NCBI GenBank assembly: GCA_002479455.1
Contig: DLNB01000020.1
Span: 1-30,982 of the forward strand
Reading direction: 5' to 3'
DNA length: 30,982 nucleotides
Source of the DNA: Acetothermia bacterium UBA7521
GTDB lineage: Bacteria; Bipolaricaulota; Bipolaricaulia; Bipolaricaulales; Bipolaricaulaceae
The notes beneath the pieces were generated by a model. The model was not told the origin of the DNA. It ran no database searches and saw only the letters and a list, made by a program, of their open reading frames with translations. Numbering within the stretch: the first letter of the stretch is position 1; every line of letters starts with the position of its first letter. Below, in pieces: positions 8,003-16,575 of this stretch. Position numbers and translations under genes: made by a program.

Positions 8003-8265
8003 CACCATTCGGGGGTTCTGTAGCGTCGCAGCTTGCCTGCCTGCTGCAGGCAGGTCTGCGACGGCCTTACCGGTAGCGTCGGACCCTGTGTCCGACGTGA
8101 GCCCTTGTGTCCGACGAGAGGCGTCGGGGATAAACCCCGACGCTACAGAAGAAAAGCCGAGGGGTTGCGTAGCGTCGCACCTTGTGTGCGACGGGGCGGG
8201 CCCACGATGGGCGCTCCCCTCAGACTTGCTCCATTCCGCGTTGCCACCTCATAGGGCTTCGATGG
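8003..8265. repeat. Intergenic REP-like cluster A
   Basis: There is no gene here. The stretch holds four palindromic elements: 8020-8063 (+, with a 19-bp insert), 8073-8097 (+), 8122-8146 (-) and 8169-8193 (+), plus a half copy near 8102-8116. Each begins GTAGCGTCG on its own strand, continues with three variable bases, a 5-nt loop, the complement of those three bases and CGACG. The loops are CCTGT, CTTGT or TTTAT. The plus and minus copies at 8073 and 8122 form an inverted pair separated by 24 bp. From 8194 to 8265 I see nothing recognisable. Confidence 0.85.
8036..8054. repeat. 19-bp palindrome inserted in a REP loop
   Basis: CCTGCCTGCTGCAGGCAGG is a near-perfect palindrome lying between the loop and the right arm of the element at 8020-8063. 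Removing it leaves a 25-bp element identical to the intact copies at 27779-27803 and 30723-30747. Confidence 0.7.
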
Positions 8266-8295
8266 TTAGCCGGGTTCGTTTCGTGTTCCTATACT
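8266..8295 (+). promoter_or_regulatory. Promoter upstream of the 1004-residue surface protein
   Basis: A good -10 TATACT (8290-8295) follows a weak -35 TTAGCC (8266-8271) with an 18-bp spacer. Transcription would begin near 8302 and give a leader of about 200 nt before the ATG at 8504. Confidence 0.45.
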
Positions 8296-8302
8296 GAGGG
8301 CG

Positions 8303-8398
8303 GACACGGGTACAGGCCGGTGGGGACAAACGCCTGGGGTGGGGGTAACCCCGATCCTGCGTAGCGTGATGCGGGTCACCTAGACTGGGCACCGTGTC
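8303..8398 (+). promoter_or_regulatory. Candidate structured leader RNA (riboswitch-like)
   Basis: GACACGG (8303-8309) pairs with CCGTGTC (8392-8398) and closes a domain of about 95 nt directly after the predicted transcription start. Inside are three hairpins: CAGGC/GCCTG (8313-8317 with 8332-8336), GGGG-TAA-CCCC (8342-8352), and a 9-bp stem with a single U bulge and a 6-nt loop (8353-8377). I could not match it to a known riboswitch class. The structure was worked out by eye and no energy was calculated. GC-rich sequence forms chance pairings easily. Confidence 0.35.
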
Positions 8399-8404
8399 AA
8401 GAAG

Positions 8405-8418
8405 CCTCACGACTGAGG
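8405..8418 (+). promoter_or_regulatory. Hairpin covering a Shine-Dalgarno sequence
   Basis: CCTCA (8405-8409) pairs with TGAGG (8414-8418) around the loop CGAC. The right arm overlaps GAGGGGA, the likely ribosome-binding site of the small ORF that starts at 8424, so the hairpin could limit its translation. Confidence 0.35.
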
Positions 8419-8423
8419 GGAAG

Positions 8424-8507
8424 ATGAGCTTGATGAAGCCTACGGAAACGGGTTCCTGGCGCGCAGATGCCGGCCGGCCCGAGCTGGGCGAGGAGGTCGT
8501 GCGATGA
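8424..8507 (+). CDS. Possible 27-residue leader ORF
   Basis: ATG at 8424 follows GAGGGGA closely and opens a frame of 27 codons whose TGA overlaps the ATG of the large surface-protein gene (ATGA at 8504). The peptide begins MSLMKPTETGSW and resembles nothing I know. The overlap and the ribosome-binding site make it a plausible translated leader coupled to the downstream gene. With no conservation data it could equally be chance. Confidence 0.3.
   Translation: MSLMKPTETGSWRADAGRPELGEEVVR
8491..8496 (+). promoter_or_regulatory. Strong Shine-Dalgarno site
   Basis: AGGAGG lies 7 nt before the ATG at 8504 and fixes that start. It contrasts with the leaderless-looking starts elsewhere in the window. 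Confidence 0.75.
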
Positions 8508-11500
8508 GACGGTGCATGTTGCTTGCGGTGGCGGTCGCCCTCGCGGCGCCGGCGGTGGTAGCCCAGACGTTCAACAACATCGGGTTGCCTGACGACAACG
8601 TGGCCTCCGGTGCGGTGGTCCTGGCCCAGGTCATTCAGTTCACGGTCGCCACGGGGAACACGGTCACGATCAGCCAGATCATAGTCGAGAACACCGCGCC
8701 TGCGGGTCCTCCCCTGCCTGTTCTTGGAGAGCATGTGGAGTACATCGAGGTCCGCCGGAACACGGAGACCGGGCCGGTTCTCAAGAAAGAGACCAACACA
8801 ACGGGCTTCCATACCACCCCAGCTACAGGTGCCAACCTCGCGGTCACCTCGAACAACACGTTTACAGCTGGCACCCATCGCCTGTACATCTTCGTCAAGC
8901 TGAAGTCTGGCGCGCCCCTGGAACGTGTTTTCGCGTTGGGTAACACGCGAGTTTGGGCTGGGATCAACCCAGCAGCGCCGACTGAGAAGACCGTCGTGAC
9001 CCCGCCGGCTGCGGCGACGTTCACAGTGCGACTTCCGGCGGTCAGGTTCGACGGTACCGTTCCCGATGCGGACGTGTACCGCGGGCAGCGGTTCCTCGCC
9101 GGCCGCATTCTGGTGGACGCGACCGACCTCCCGTTCGAGACCACGATCTCCCAGGTTGTGCTCACGAACGTGGCGTTGGGCGGCACCAAGCTGACGGGCA
9201 CGTACGTGGACAAGATCGAGGTCCGCCGGGCAAGCGACGACGCCCAGCTCGGCGTGACGAGCCAGGTCGGGACGCTCACCACAACCGGCGTGGTGATCAC
9301 CACCTCGAACGCCAAGGCTGGTCCGTACAGCACCCTCTATCTCGAGATCTGGGTCACGCTGAAGCTGACCGCCCCGATGGGCCACAAGCTGCAGCTGGAG
9401 GCGGTCGTGCGTTGCGCGGGGAGAGACATCAAGGCCGACCCGCCCCCGCCTGGCCCTGTCTTCACCGTGAAGGAGCCGACGGGATTCGAGAAGGTGGAGA
9501 ACCACAACCTTACCGGTGGCCGGGTGTTCTCCAACCAGCGGTTTCTTGCTCAGCGCATCGAGGTCGGCGACGACGATCTTGACCCCTACGATGTCACGGT
9601 CAACTCGCTCGTGGTGTGGAACATCTCCGCGGAGTCACCTCTCGCCGACGACCACATCGCCCGCATCGACGTCATCCGCGCCCGAGACGGCGCGGTGATG
9701 GGGTCGGTGACGAGCGCATCGGGGCTTCGGTCAGGCGGAGTACGTATCGCTACTGGCTCGAGCAACGTCGTCTCCGACGACACGAGCGAGGTCATCGAGC
9801 TGTGGGTGACGCTCGGTCCGGCGGTGCCCCTCGATCGGAAGGTGCAGTTGCAGACCGTCGTCTGGCACACCGAAGACTCGAAGATCTTCGGCAAGCCCGA
9901 GGCTCACGATGCTCCCCTGGAGGGCGCGGAATTCGTGACCGGGCCTGCCGGTGGGCAGGGGTTCGAGAGCGAGAAGCCGGTGACGCTTCCCGATCGAACG
10001 GTGTTCCAGGGGGTTCGGTTCCTCGCTCAACGGCTGGAACTCAAAGACAACGATGACGATCCGTACGACGTGGTCGTCAACTCGCTCATGATCCGCAATG
10101 CAGCTGCCAGTCCTCTTGCCGACCAGCACGTGGCGAAGATCGAGGTGCGTCGAAGGTCCGACGGAGCTTTGCTGGGCGAGTTGAGTGATCCAGTAGGACT
10201 GAGCCTGGCTGGGGTACGCGTGCCGGCCACGGCGAACAACATCGTCCCCGACGACACAACGGTCGAACTCGACATCTGGGTGACCCTGAAGGACACCGCT
10301 CCTGCGGGGCGCAAGCTGCAGCTGGAGTCGGTGGTGTGGCACTCGGAAGGGTTGCTTACCCACCACAAGACGGCGCTGCTCGGGACCGCCATGATCACGA
10401 CCGCTATCGGCAAGCAGCCCACGGGTGTGAACTTCAGCTGGGCGCCCACTGCGCCAGAGGCAGGGGTGGATGTTATCTTCACCCCGGCGACCGGGATTGC
10501 CGATCCATCGGGGGACATCACGAAGGCCATCTTCCGGTGGGCGTTCGGCGACGGGAAGACGGTTCAGACCACGGGTTCGGCGGAGGTCAAGCACAAGTAC
10601 GCGATCGGCGGTACGTTCCAGGTGACGCTGACCGTGACGGGAGAGGGAGGCCTGTCCAGCTCGAAGACGCTCACCGTGGACGTGGTGGGAAAGCAGCCCG
10701 TGGTGGACTTCGACCTTGCCCCAGACAATCCTGCTGTGGGGCAAGAGGTCGCGTTCGCCTCGAAAGTGACGGATCCCGCCACGCCCCCCCTCACCCCGTA
10801 CACGTACGCATGGGCGTTCGGGGATGACGGCACCTCGACGGCGCAGAATCCGACACACACCTACACCGCGGCGGGCACGTACACCGTGGTTCTCTCGGTC
10901 ACGAACAGCCGCGGGGAGGTCGGGAGGAAGGAGAAGTCCGTAACGGTGACCGCCACTCCGGTGAACCGGCGGCCGGTGGTCAGTGCGATTACACCGAACC
11001 CAGCGAATCCTCAGGCAGGTCAGGTGGTCACGTTTACGGCCACGGCCACCGATCCGGATGGCGACCCGATCACGGGGTACGAGTGGAAGCTGGGTGATGA
11101 TACGGCTGTCACCACCGACACGAACGTCAAGAGCCACACCTTCGCCGCGAGCGGCGTGTTCCGGGTTCAGGCACGGGCCCGCGACGCGGGAGGATGGGGG
11201 GAATGGTTCGGACGGGATGTGACGGTGTTGCCGGCTGGCGGCGGGATTGGCACGCGGCTGCTGGATAACCCTGCGCGGACGCAGTGTCGGATTCAGCTCG
11301 TCCTGCCTGCGGGCGTAACCGAGGCCCGGATCCAGATCTTCGACATGCTCGGCCGCGAGGTGCGGCGGAGCGATGTGACAGGCACGCAGTTCACGTGGGA
11401 TCTCAGAGACGGGAATGGGCGCTCGATCGCCGATGGGCTCTACTTCTACCGGATCACGGCCCTCGTGGACGGTGGGACGATCTCTTCGGAAGTCGGGAAG

Positions 11501-11518
11501 ATCCTTGTGGTGCGCTGA
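8504..11518 (+). CDS. Secreted four-repeat/PKD protein with FlgD/type-A-like C-terminal domain
   Basis: The 1004-residue product starts with a signal peptide (MRRCMLLAVAVALAAPAVVAQ). Four related domains of about 120-140 residues follow, near residues 25-160, 184-300, 335-460 and 495-620. They share a QRFLAxR opening, a YVDKIEVRR-like middle and a closing LEIWVTLK...KLQLEAVV pattern. Three PKD-like domains come next (about 641-729, 730-816 and 823-909), with FRWAFGDGK, YAWAFGDDG and YEWKLGDDT. The last 90 residues (RIQIFDMLGREVRR, then DGLYFYRITAL, ending GKILVVR) resemble FlgD Ig-like and type-A sorting domains of surface-anchored proteins. I do not recognise the repeat family. The protein is probably exported and held on the cell surface, and a PorV-like gene follows 10 bp later. 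Confidence 0.87.
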   Translation: MRRCMLLAVAVALAAPAVVAQTFNNIGLPDDNVASGAVVLAQVIQFTVATGNTVTISQIIVENTAPAGPPLPVLGEHVEYIEVRRNTETGPVLKKETNTTGFHTTPATGANLAVTSNNTFTAGTHRLYIFVKLKSGAPLERVFALGNTRVWAGINPAAPTEKTVVTPPAAATFTVRLPAVRFDGTVPDADVYRGQRFLAGRILVDATDLPFETTISQVVLTNVALGGTKLTGTYVDKIEVRRASDDAQLGVTSQVGTLTTTGVVITTSNAKAGPYSTLYLEIWVTLKLTAPMGHKLQLEAVVRCAGRDIKADPPPPGPVFTVKEPTGFEKVENHNLTGGRVFSNQRFLAQRIEVGDDDLDPYDVTVNSLVVWNISAESPLADDHIARIDVIRARDGAVMGSVTSASGLRSGGVRIATGSSNVVSDDTSEVIELWVTLGPAVPLDRKVQLQTVVWHTEDSKIFGKPEAHDAPLEGAEFVTGPAGGQGFESEKPVTLPDRTVFQGVRFLAQRLELKDNDDDPYDVVVNSLMIRNAAASPLADQHVAKIEVRRRSDGALLGELSDPVGLSLAGVRVPATANNIVPDDTTVELDIWVTLKDTAPAGRKLQLESVVWHSEGLLTHHKTALLGTAMITTAIGKQPTGVNFSWAPTAPEAGVDVIFTPATGIADPSGDITKAIFRWAFGDGKTVQTTGSAEVKHKYAIGGTFQVTLTVTGEGGLSSSKTLTVDVVGKQPVVDFDLAPDNPAVGQEVAFASKVTDPATPPLTPYTYAWAFGDDGTSTAQNPTHTYTAAGTYTVVLSVTNSRGEVGRKEKSVTVTATPVNRRPVVSAITPNPANPQAGQVVTFTATATDPDGDPITGYEWKLGDDTAVTTDTNVKSHTFAASGVFRVQARARDAGGWGEWFGRDVTVLPAGGGIGTRLLDNPARTQCRIQLVLPAGVTEARIQIFDMLGREVRRSDVTGTQFTWDLRDGNGRSIADGLYFYRITALVDGGTISSEVGKILVVR

Positions 11519-11528
11519 GGAGGGGATG

Positions 11529-12377
11529 ATGCGACGAGCGTTCGCGCTGTTGAGCGTGGCCTTGGTCGGGGCGGTGGCCCTGGGCCAGGGCTTGCCGAAC
11601 CCGTTCGACGTGGGTCTGGGGGTTCGGGCGATGGGGTTCGGCGGGGCGTACATCGCCCTCGCTGAGGGAACAGAGGCCCTCCTTACCAACCCGGCCGGGC
11701 TTGCGGGGTCGAAGGGGATTCACGCGGATTCGAGCCTGTCGAGCGTCATGGGGCTGTACTCCGTGACATGGGTCGCGGGCGCGGCCCCGAACTTCGGCGC
11801 CGGGTTGGGGTACCTCGGGGTTGGGGGCATCACGGACCCAGAAGGCAATCCGCTGGCGTTCTCTCACTTGGCAGCGGTGGTCGGGGCGGGGTTCGATCTG
11901 ACCGCCTTGAGGTTGTTCCCGTTCCCGGCATCGGGCGGGGCAACGGTCAAGTACCACCGGGTCCAGATTGCCGATGAGGCGGGGAGTGGCTTCGCTCTCG
12001 ATGTGGGGCTCCTTGGGCAGATGACCACGCCGCTGGGACCGCTCCGGTTCGGGCTCGCGTTGCGCGAGCTGGGGTTCGGGCCCACGGTGGGCGAGGCTGG
12101 CGATGGGTGGTCTACGGACCTGGCGGCCGGGGTGGCGTTGGTGAACCCGCTCGGGTTTCTCATCGTTGCCGACTTGACGGCGGAGTACACCGCGCTGGGC
12201 GTGGGGTGGTCGGCGATGGGGTTGTTCGAGGTTCGCGCCGGCATGCGCCTCCAGGCAGGTCTGCAGTGGGCGTTCGGCCTCGGGGTGCAGTGGGGGATGT
12301 TCCTGATCGACTACGCGCTCCTCACGCACCCGGTTCTCTCGGCATCGCACCGGTTCGGGTTTGGCGCTCGGTTCTAG
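11529..12377 (+). CDS. PorV/UPF0164-like outer-membrane protein (first copy)
   Basis: The 282-residue product has a signal peptide (MRRAFALLSVALVGAVALGQ) and the hallmark ALGVRAMGFGGAY-like start of the mature chain. TEALLTNPAGLAG then matches the NPAGL motif of the PorV/UPF0164 branch of FadL-like barrels. It ends in FGARF, with the terminal Phe expected of an outer-membrane barrel. ATG at 11529 is preferred because AGGAGGGG at 11518-11525 is too close to the ATG at 11526. In Bacteroidota PorV escorts type IX cargo to the surface; here that role is only suggested by the upstream cargo-like gene. A terminator follows at 12428. Confidence 0.8.
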   Translation: MRRAFALLSVALVGAVALGQGLPNPFDVGLGVRAMGFGGAYIALAEGTEALLTNPAGLAGSKGIHADSSLSSVMGLYSVTWVAGAAPNFGAGLGYLGVGGITDPEGNPLAFSHLAAVVGAGFDLTALRLFPFPASGGATVKYHRVQIADEAGSGFALDVGLLGQMTTPLGPLRFGLALRELGFGPTVGEAGDGWSTDLAAGVALVNPLGFLIVADLTAEYTALGVGWSAMGLFEVRAGMRLQAGLQWAFGLGVQWGMFLIDYALLTHPVLSASHRFGFGARF

Positions 12378-12427
12378 GAACAGACGCACGGGGTAAGCCG
12401 TCTCGGCGAACGGCAGCGAGCGGGTGC

Positions 12428-12450
12428 GCCGCATGGCTGCGGCTTTCTGT
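12428..12450 (+). terminator. Intrinsic terminator after the PorV-like gene
   Basis: GCCGCA-TGGC-TGCGGC is a perfect 6-bp stem with a 4-nt loop, followed by TTTCTGTT. It lies 51 bp after the stop at 12377 and would end the 8504-12377 transcript before the convergent genes. Confidence 0.6.
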
Positions 12451-12714
12451 TGGAGGTCTGCGTAGCGCCGGACCCTGTATCCGACGCCGGATCGACGGCG
12501 ACGAAAGGCCGTCGGGCATGAAGCCCGACGCTACAACGTCACGGTTTCGTAGCGTCGGACCCTGTGTCCGGCGCCACGAAAGCAGTGGAAGGGTCTGTGT
12601 GGCGTCGCACCTTGTGTGCGACGGCCTTCCCGCGGTCGGAACGGTGTCCCACACCTCACCTTCCATCGGGGACAAGCTCCGACGACGCGCTCGTCCCGAG
12701 GCTCTCGCGAACCC
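12451..12714. repeat. Intergenic REP-like cluster B between convergent genes
   Basis: There is no gene here. Four elements lie at 12462-12486 (+), 12510-12534 (-), 12549-12573 (+) and 12599-12623 (+). The first carries two arm changes, the third has a G:T pair in the stem, and the last begins GTGG in place of GTAG. The first two form an inverted pair separated by 23 bp, nearly the spacing of the pair in cluster A. From 12624 to 12714 I see no further element and no clear terminator for the minus-strand operon. Confidence 0.83.
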
Positions 12715-15700
12715 CTAGAACCGAACGGCGAGGGTCACACCCACGAACAGGGCATGCTTGGGTTCCCCTGCAGGGTTGATCTCAACGAGGTGGCCGGCCT
12801 CTGCGCTGAACCCCCACGCCTCGCCAAGGGATGTGGCTCCCATGGCCTTCAGCAGAGTGTCAAGAGGAAGACCGAGCTGGGCCTTGGTCTTCACGTCCAA
12901 GGTGGCGGCCTTCAGCTGCGCAGACGTCTCGACAGCGAGCGATCCGGTTCCCAGAGGCCAGGTGAGGCGATTGGTCACGACGGTCTGCGCGTCGCGCGGT
13001 TTCCAGGACAGGGTAAGGGTATCGCGCCACGTCGCGTCCTTCGGCTCCCAGGTCACCCGCAGCGTGGCCTCCTCTTTCTCCGTGGTCTCGGTCGGGTAGC
13101 GGGGGTGGGAGAGCATGGTCCAGGACCTGTCCCACTGCAGGGTGGTCCGAACCCCCTCCCAGCCCGTGTATTCCCAAGAGAACGAGAGCGCCAGCGTCTG
13201 GTCGGATCGCTCGGTCACGGGCCGGAAGCCCTGTCCGAGGGTGGCCTTAAGGCGGAGCACGGTCGGCGAGCGGGCGATGTCGGTCTCGACCCGGCCGGTC
13301 CAGCGCTGGTCGGTCGGGGTCATCTGAAGGTTCGCGGAGACCCGCGATGTGACCGTGCCGCCAGGGATGGTCCATGGTTTCCATCGTCCATCGGCCTGGA
13401 TCGTGCGCGCATCGCTCCAGGTATCGGCGGCGAGGTGGTGACGCAACGTCTCTTGCCACGTTGCACTGAGTGAAACCCTGTCCAGCTCTGCTGCCCACTT
13501 CAGAACGGCGCGGAACGTCTCCTCGCCGGGTGCTCCGGTGGTCCGGAACGGGCGAGCCCAGGTCAGGTCTATGGTCCACCCTGGGCGGGGTTGGAGGGAG
13601 ACGTTCGCCCCGAGCTGTCCTGCGGCGGCCAGCTCGGGGTGCCGCAGGGTTCCGCTGGTGGTGATCCCCCACGACCATGCTTGGGTTCGGTTCGATAGCC
13701 CGGCTTGCCAGCCCATGTCGAGTCGGTCGAATGGGGTCAGTCCGTCCCCGGTGAACGTGGGGGTTAGGGACAGGGAGGCTGTGGGGCCGTCGGACCAACG
13801 CCAATCGAGGCCGGTGGCGAGTTGGCCGCGGGGTTGGGTGGCGAGGTTGATCACATCCCATCTCCCGCGCAGCTCGAGGGTCGTTGTTCCGCCCCCCGTG
13901 TATCGGGCCGTCAGCCCCAGCCCGTGGCTGTCGGAGCGACCCGATCGGCCGATCTCCTCGTAGCCTGGGAGGCGACTGGAGACGCGCACGTCCCACTGCC
14001 AATCGCCTACGGTCTGGCTGAGGGAGAGGCTTCCGGAGACGCCGTACCGGGTGTGGTCGGCCGCGGAGATGTCGCGGAACCGAGCCAGGTCGCGGCCATC
14101 GATCTTGGTTCGGGATTGGAGGAACCGCTCGGCGCGGTCGGTCACGCGCCACAGGTCGAGCCGGAACGTCTCGTCCGCTGGGGTGGCAGCCCAGACCGCG
14201 CCTTGACCGGTGCCAACCGCGGTCAGCGGACCGGTCACGGCAGGCGCGATCTCTCCCTCCTGCCATAGCCCATCCTCGGCTGCGTACCAGAGCGCGCCAT
14301 CGCGGAGAGCCAGCGCGTACACGGTCTTGCCGTAGGTAACCCACCCTACACCGACACCGCCCTTCAAAATGCGGATTCCACGATCGGACGCCATGTACAC
14401 CTCTTCGCCCCGGGCAAGCAGATCGTGGACCGCGTCTGTTGCCTCGGGAACGGGGATCCACGCTCCGGCGATCAACAAGTATAGACCTGCGCTCGTACCG
14501 AGGTACACGAGGTCATCGGCCCACAGGAGGGAGGTGGGTCGGGCAGTCCCCGGCAGGGGCAGCGTATCCCACCGCTTCGGGTCTTCGGCGTCGGTGGGGC
14601 CAAACCAGGCCAGAACCTTGTCGGTCGCCGCGTACACGAGCCCCCCGCCGCGCGCGAGGGCGAGGACTTCGGCGCCGGGGAGGAGTTCGTTCTGGGTGAT
14701 GCGGGTCCAGCTGCGAACGCGATCGAACGGGGTCGCCTCGGTGAGCTTCACCACGGTCAAGCCGGCGTCGGTGCCCACGAGAAGCTGACCGGTGAGGGGG
14801 AGGAGGGCGTAGGCCGCTCGGCCAGCCAAGCCGTGGGCGGACCCGTACCCGGCGAACGAACCGTCTTTGTACACGGTGATCCCGTTTTGATGCGCGAAGA
14901 TGACGTACTGCCCATCCGCTGCCTGGGCGCTGGCAATGGCGTGGATCTGGTTCGGGGATGGGATTCGGGCGTTGTCGTCGGCGGGGAAGATGTTCTCCGA
15001 TCCCGCGAGGCTCAGGCTGTAGGTCCAGCCGGCGATGTTCCCGGCCAAGGCCAACGCGGCCACGGTGTGGGTGTTGGGCATGGTGTGCGTGGTCGGTTGG
15101 GGCATGCCGAAGTCCATCGCCCGGTACAAGGCGAGCTTGAACCCATCCCAGCCGGGCACGTTCACGGTGAGGCCGAACAGGTTCCGCTCGTATTCAGTCG
15201 TTACGCCGAGACCGCCGCGCTGTCGCTCGAAATCCACCTTGAGCTCGTCGTCGGGGCCGAGCGCGGTGAACAGGAGGAGGATCCCGACCACGTAATCCAC
15301 CGAGTAGTCCTTCTCTTGAGTGAGGCGCCGGCCGTTGAGGTACACGCGCTCCGAACCGGGGACGAGCGACGGCCCGAGCGCGAACGCGGTTCCTTCGCGC
15401 TGGTAGGCGAACGTTGCCCGCACAGCCCCGCCGGCGAAGAACGACGAGGGGAAGGAGATCCGGAGCACTCCGTCGGTTGGGATCAGTGTCCAGACGTAGT
15501 CGGCGAGGTCAGGATCGGTGGAGGGACGGAACTCGGTCTCCCCGGGCAGACGAATCCAGACTTCGACGGTACCCTCGACCACGTTCCGTTCGCCGAGGGC
15601 GAGGTAGCGCTGGCGCTGGGCGTTGGGGAGCGGGTAGGCATCCTCGTCGACACGTACGGCCAGAAACGGGGCGAGGCTGGCGAGAAAACGGGTTTCGAGA

Positions 15701-16575
15701 TCGCTTTCCTCGACGAACGGATAGGTCTTGCGCTCGTTGCCGACGAGTCCGAGACGGGTGTTGTAGGCTTCGATCGCCTCCTGGATACGCCTCCGCGCCA
15801 CTGCTGAGGGCGCAATGCGGAGGGCGAGGTCGTCGTGACCATCGCGCAGGACGAGGTACTCCCCTGCCGCAAGGGGGGTTACGAGCGCGGCCGCGAGATC
15901 CGGTTGCAGGTACCCGAGGCCCCAGTCGGTCAAGAAACTCCACAGGGCCGGAGTCCCGTCCACTTGAAGCCAGACCTTGGACATGCCCTCCACGAACTGG
16001 ACCCGTAAGGGCCAGTAGGCAAAGCCTTCCACCGAGCGGAGGTACGGAGCGGCTCGCCATGGTTCATCGGGGTCGTTCACCGTGAACAGGCTCTCCCCTT
16101 GGCCCTGTTCTCCGCGGAATGTGCGGGATTCAGAGATGCCCTCGAGGCGTGTTACGAGCGCACTCAAGCTGACCCCATCGCCACCGTACACCACGCGTGC
16201 CCCGAGAACGCGTTTGTTGTAGACCCCGAGCCCTTCACCTTCCGTCCCCACCACGAATCGTCCCAGCTCTCCGGTCCACGGCGGGCGGTCCACCGTGAGG
16301 AGGAAGTCCTGAAACCCTACGTCGAGCTGGTCGTTGAAGCTCGCCTTGAGGGTGATGAAATCGAGGGCCTTTCCCTCGATCACAGCGCGGAGAGTCTGGG
16401 TCAGCGCGGGCTGTCCCGGGGTGAGGTTCTCCCCGGCGAGAAGATCGGCTGCTCCCAATCCCAGCCAGATCGTCCACGTCTTCTCCCCGCTCACCGTCAG
16501 GTTGAAGCTCGGGGTCTGTTGGGCCCAACCGGCGAAGCACAGGAGGAACACACACACTGGCAGGATTCTTCGCAT
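12715..16575 (-). CDS. Large outer-membrane protein: SprA-like motif, seven-blade propeller, C-terminal barrel
   Basis: The 1286-residue product starts at ATG 16575 with a signal peptide (MRRILPVCVFLLCFAGWAQQ). The open frame continues upstream but is not needed. GAGG lies 5 nt before the ATG, and the start overlaps the stop of the PorV-like gene (TGATG). Near residues 405-436 the motif GSERVYLNGRRL..DYSVDYVVG resembles repeats in SprA/Sov translocons. Residues about 543-800 contain seven short blade-like units, such as LLVGTDAGLTVVK, LVYLGTSAGLYLL and EVYMASDRGIRIL, as in Reg_prop propellers. From about 820 the sequence alternates polar and hydrophobic residues in barrel fashion and ends VTLAVRF. 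I do not know a named family with this order. A role in export or surface display is inference. Confidence 0.75.
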   Translation of the reverse strand: MRRILPVCVFLLCFAGWAQQTPSFNLTVSGEKTWTIWLGLGAADLLAGENLTPGQPALTQTLRAVIEGKALDFITLKASFNDQLDVGFQDFLLTVDRPPWTGELGRFVVGTEGEGLGVYNKRVLGARVVYGGDGVSLSALVTRLEGISESRTFRGEQGQGESLFTVNDPDEPWRAAPYLRSVEGFAYWPLRVQFVEGMSKVWLQVDGTPALWSFLTDWGLGYLQPDLAAALVTPLAAGEYLVLRDGHDDLALRIAPSAVARRRIQEAIEAYNTRLGLVGNERKTYPFVEESDLETRFLASLAPFLAVRVDEDAYPLPNAQRQRYLALGERNVVEGTVEVWIRLPGETEFRPSTDPDLADYVWTLIPTDGVLRISFPSSFFAGGAVRATFAYQREGTAFALGPSLVPGSERVYLNGRRLTQEKDYSVDYVVGILLLFTALGPDDELKVDFERQRGGLGVTTEYERNLFGLTVNVPGWDGFKLALYRAMDFGMPQPTTHTMPNTHTVAALALAGNIAGWTYSLSLAGSENIFPADDNARIPSPNQIHAIASAQAADGQYVIFAHQNGITVYKDGSFAGYGSAHGLAGRAAYALLPLTGQLLVGTDAGLTVVKLTEATPFDRVRSWTRITQNELLPGAEVLALARGGGLVYAATDKVLAWFGPTDAEDPKRWDTLPLPGTARPTSLLWADDLVYLGTSAGLYLLIAGAWIPVPEATDAVHDLLARGEEVYMASDRGIRILKGGVGVGWVTYGKTVYALALRDGALWYAAEDGLWQEGEIAPAVTGPLTAVGTGQGAVWAATPADETFRLDLWRVTDRAERFLQSRTKIDGRDLARFRDISAADHTRYGVSGSLSLSQTVGDWQWDVRVSSRLPGYEEIGRSGRSDSHGLGLTARYTGGGTTTLELRGRWDVINLATQPRGQLATGLDWRWSDGPTASLSLTPTFTGDGLTPFDRLDMGWQAGLSNRTQAWSWGITTSGTLRHPELAAAGQLGANVSLQPRPGWTIDLTWARPFRTTGAPGEETFRAVLKWAAELDRVSLSATWQETLRHHLAADTWSDARTIQADGRWKPWTIPGGTVTSRVSANLQMTPTDQRWTGRVETDIARSPTVLRLKATLGQGFRPVTERSDQTLALSFSWEYTGWEGVRTTLQWDRSWTMLSHPRYPTETTEKEEATLRVTWEPKDATWRDTLTLSWKPRDAQTVVTNRLTWPLGTGSLAVETSAQLKAATLDVKTKAQLGLPLDTLLKAMGATSLGEAWGFSAEAGHLVEINPAGEPKHALFVGVTLAVRF

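Noticed and set aside
6257..8008. A 583-codon open frame on the minus strand opposite the M32 gene
   Set aside because: The plus strand encodes a complete M32 enzyme with its zinc motif. The minus frame is rich in Arg, Pro and His and has no recognisable motif, as expected from GC-rich antisense sequence.
8020..8193. A CRISPR array
   Set aside because: The repeats are palindromic, on both strands, unevenly spaced, and the same unit occurs singly at distant sites; no spacers of constant length and no cas genes are present.
8303..8398. A cyclic-di-GMP, cobalamin, TPP, SAM or ZTP riboswitch
   Set aside because: The conserved core sequences of these classes that I know are not present; only the general shape is riboswitch-like.
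9731..11689. A 652-codon open frame on the minus strand opposite the surface-protein gene
   Set aside because: The plus-strand protein has a signal peptide, repeats and PKD domains. The antisense frame has only compositional bias.
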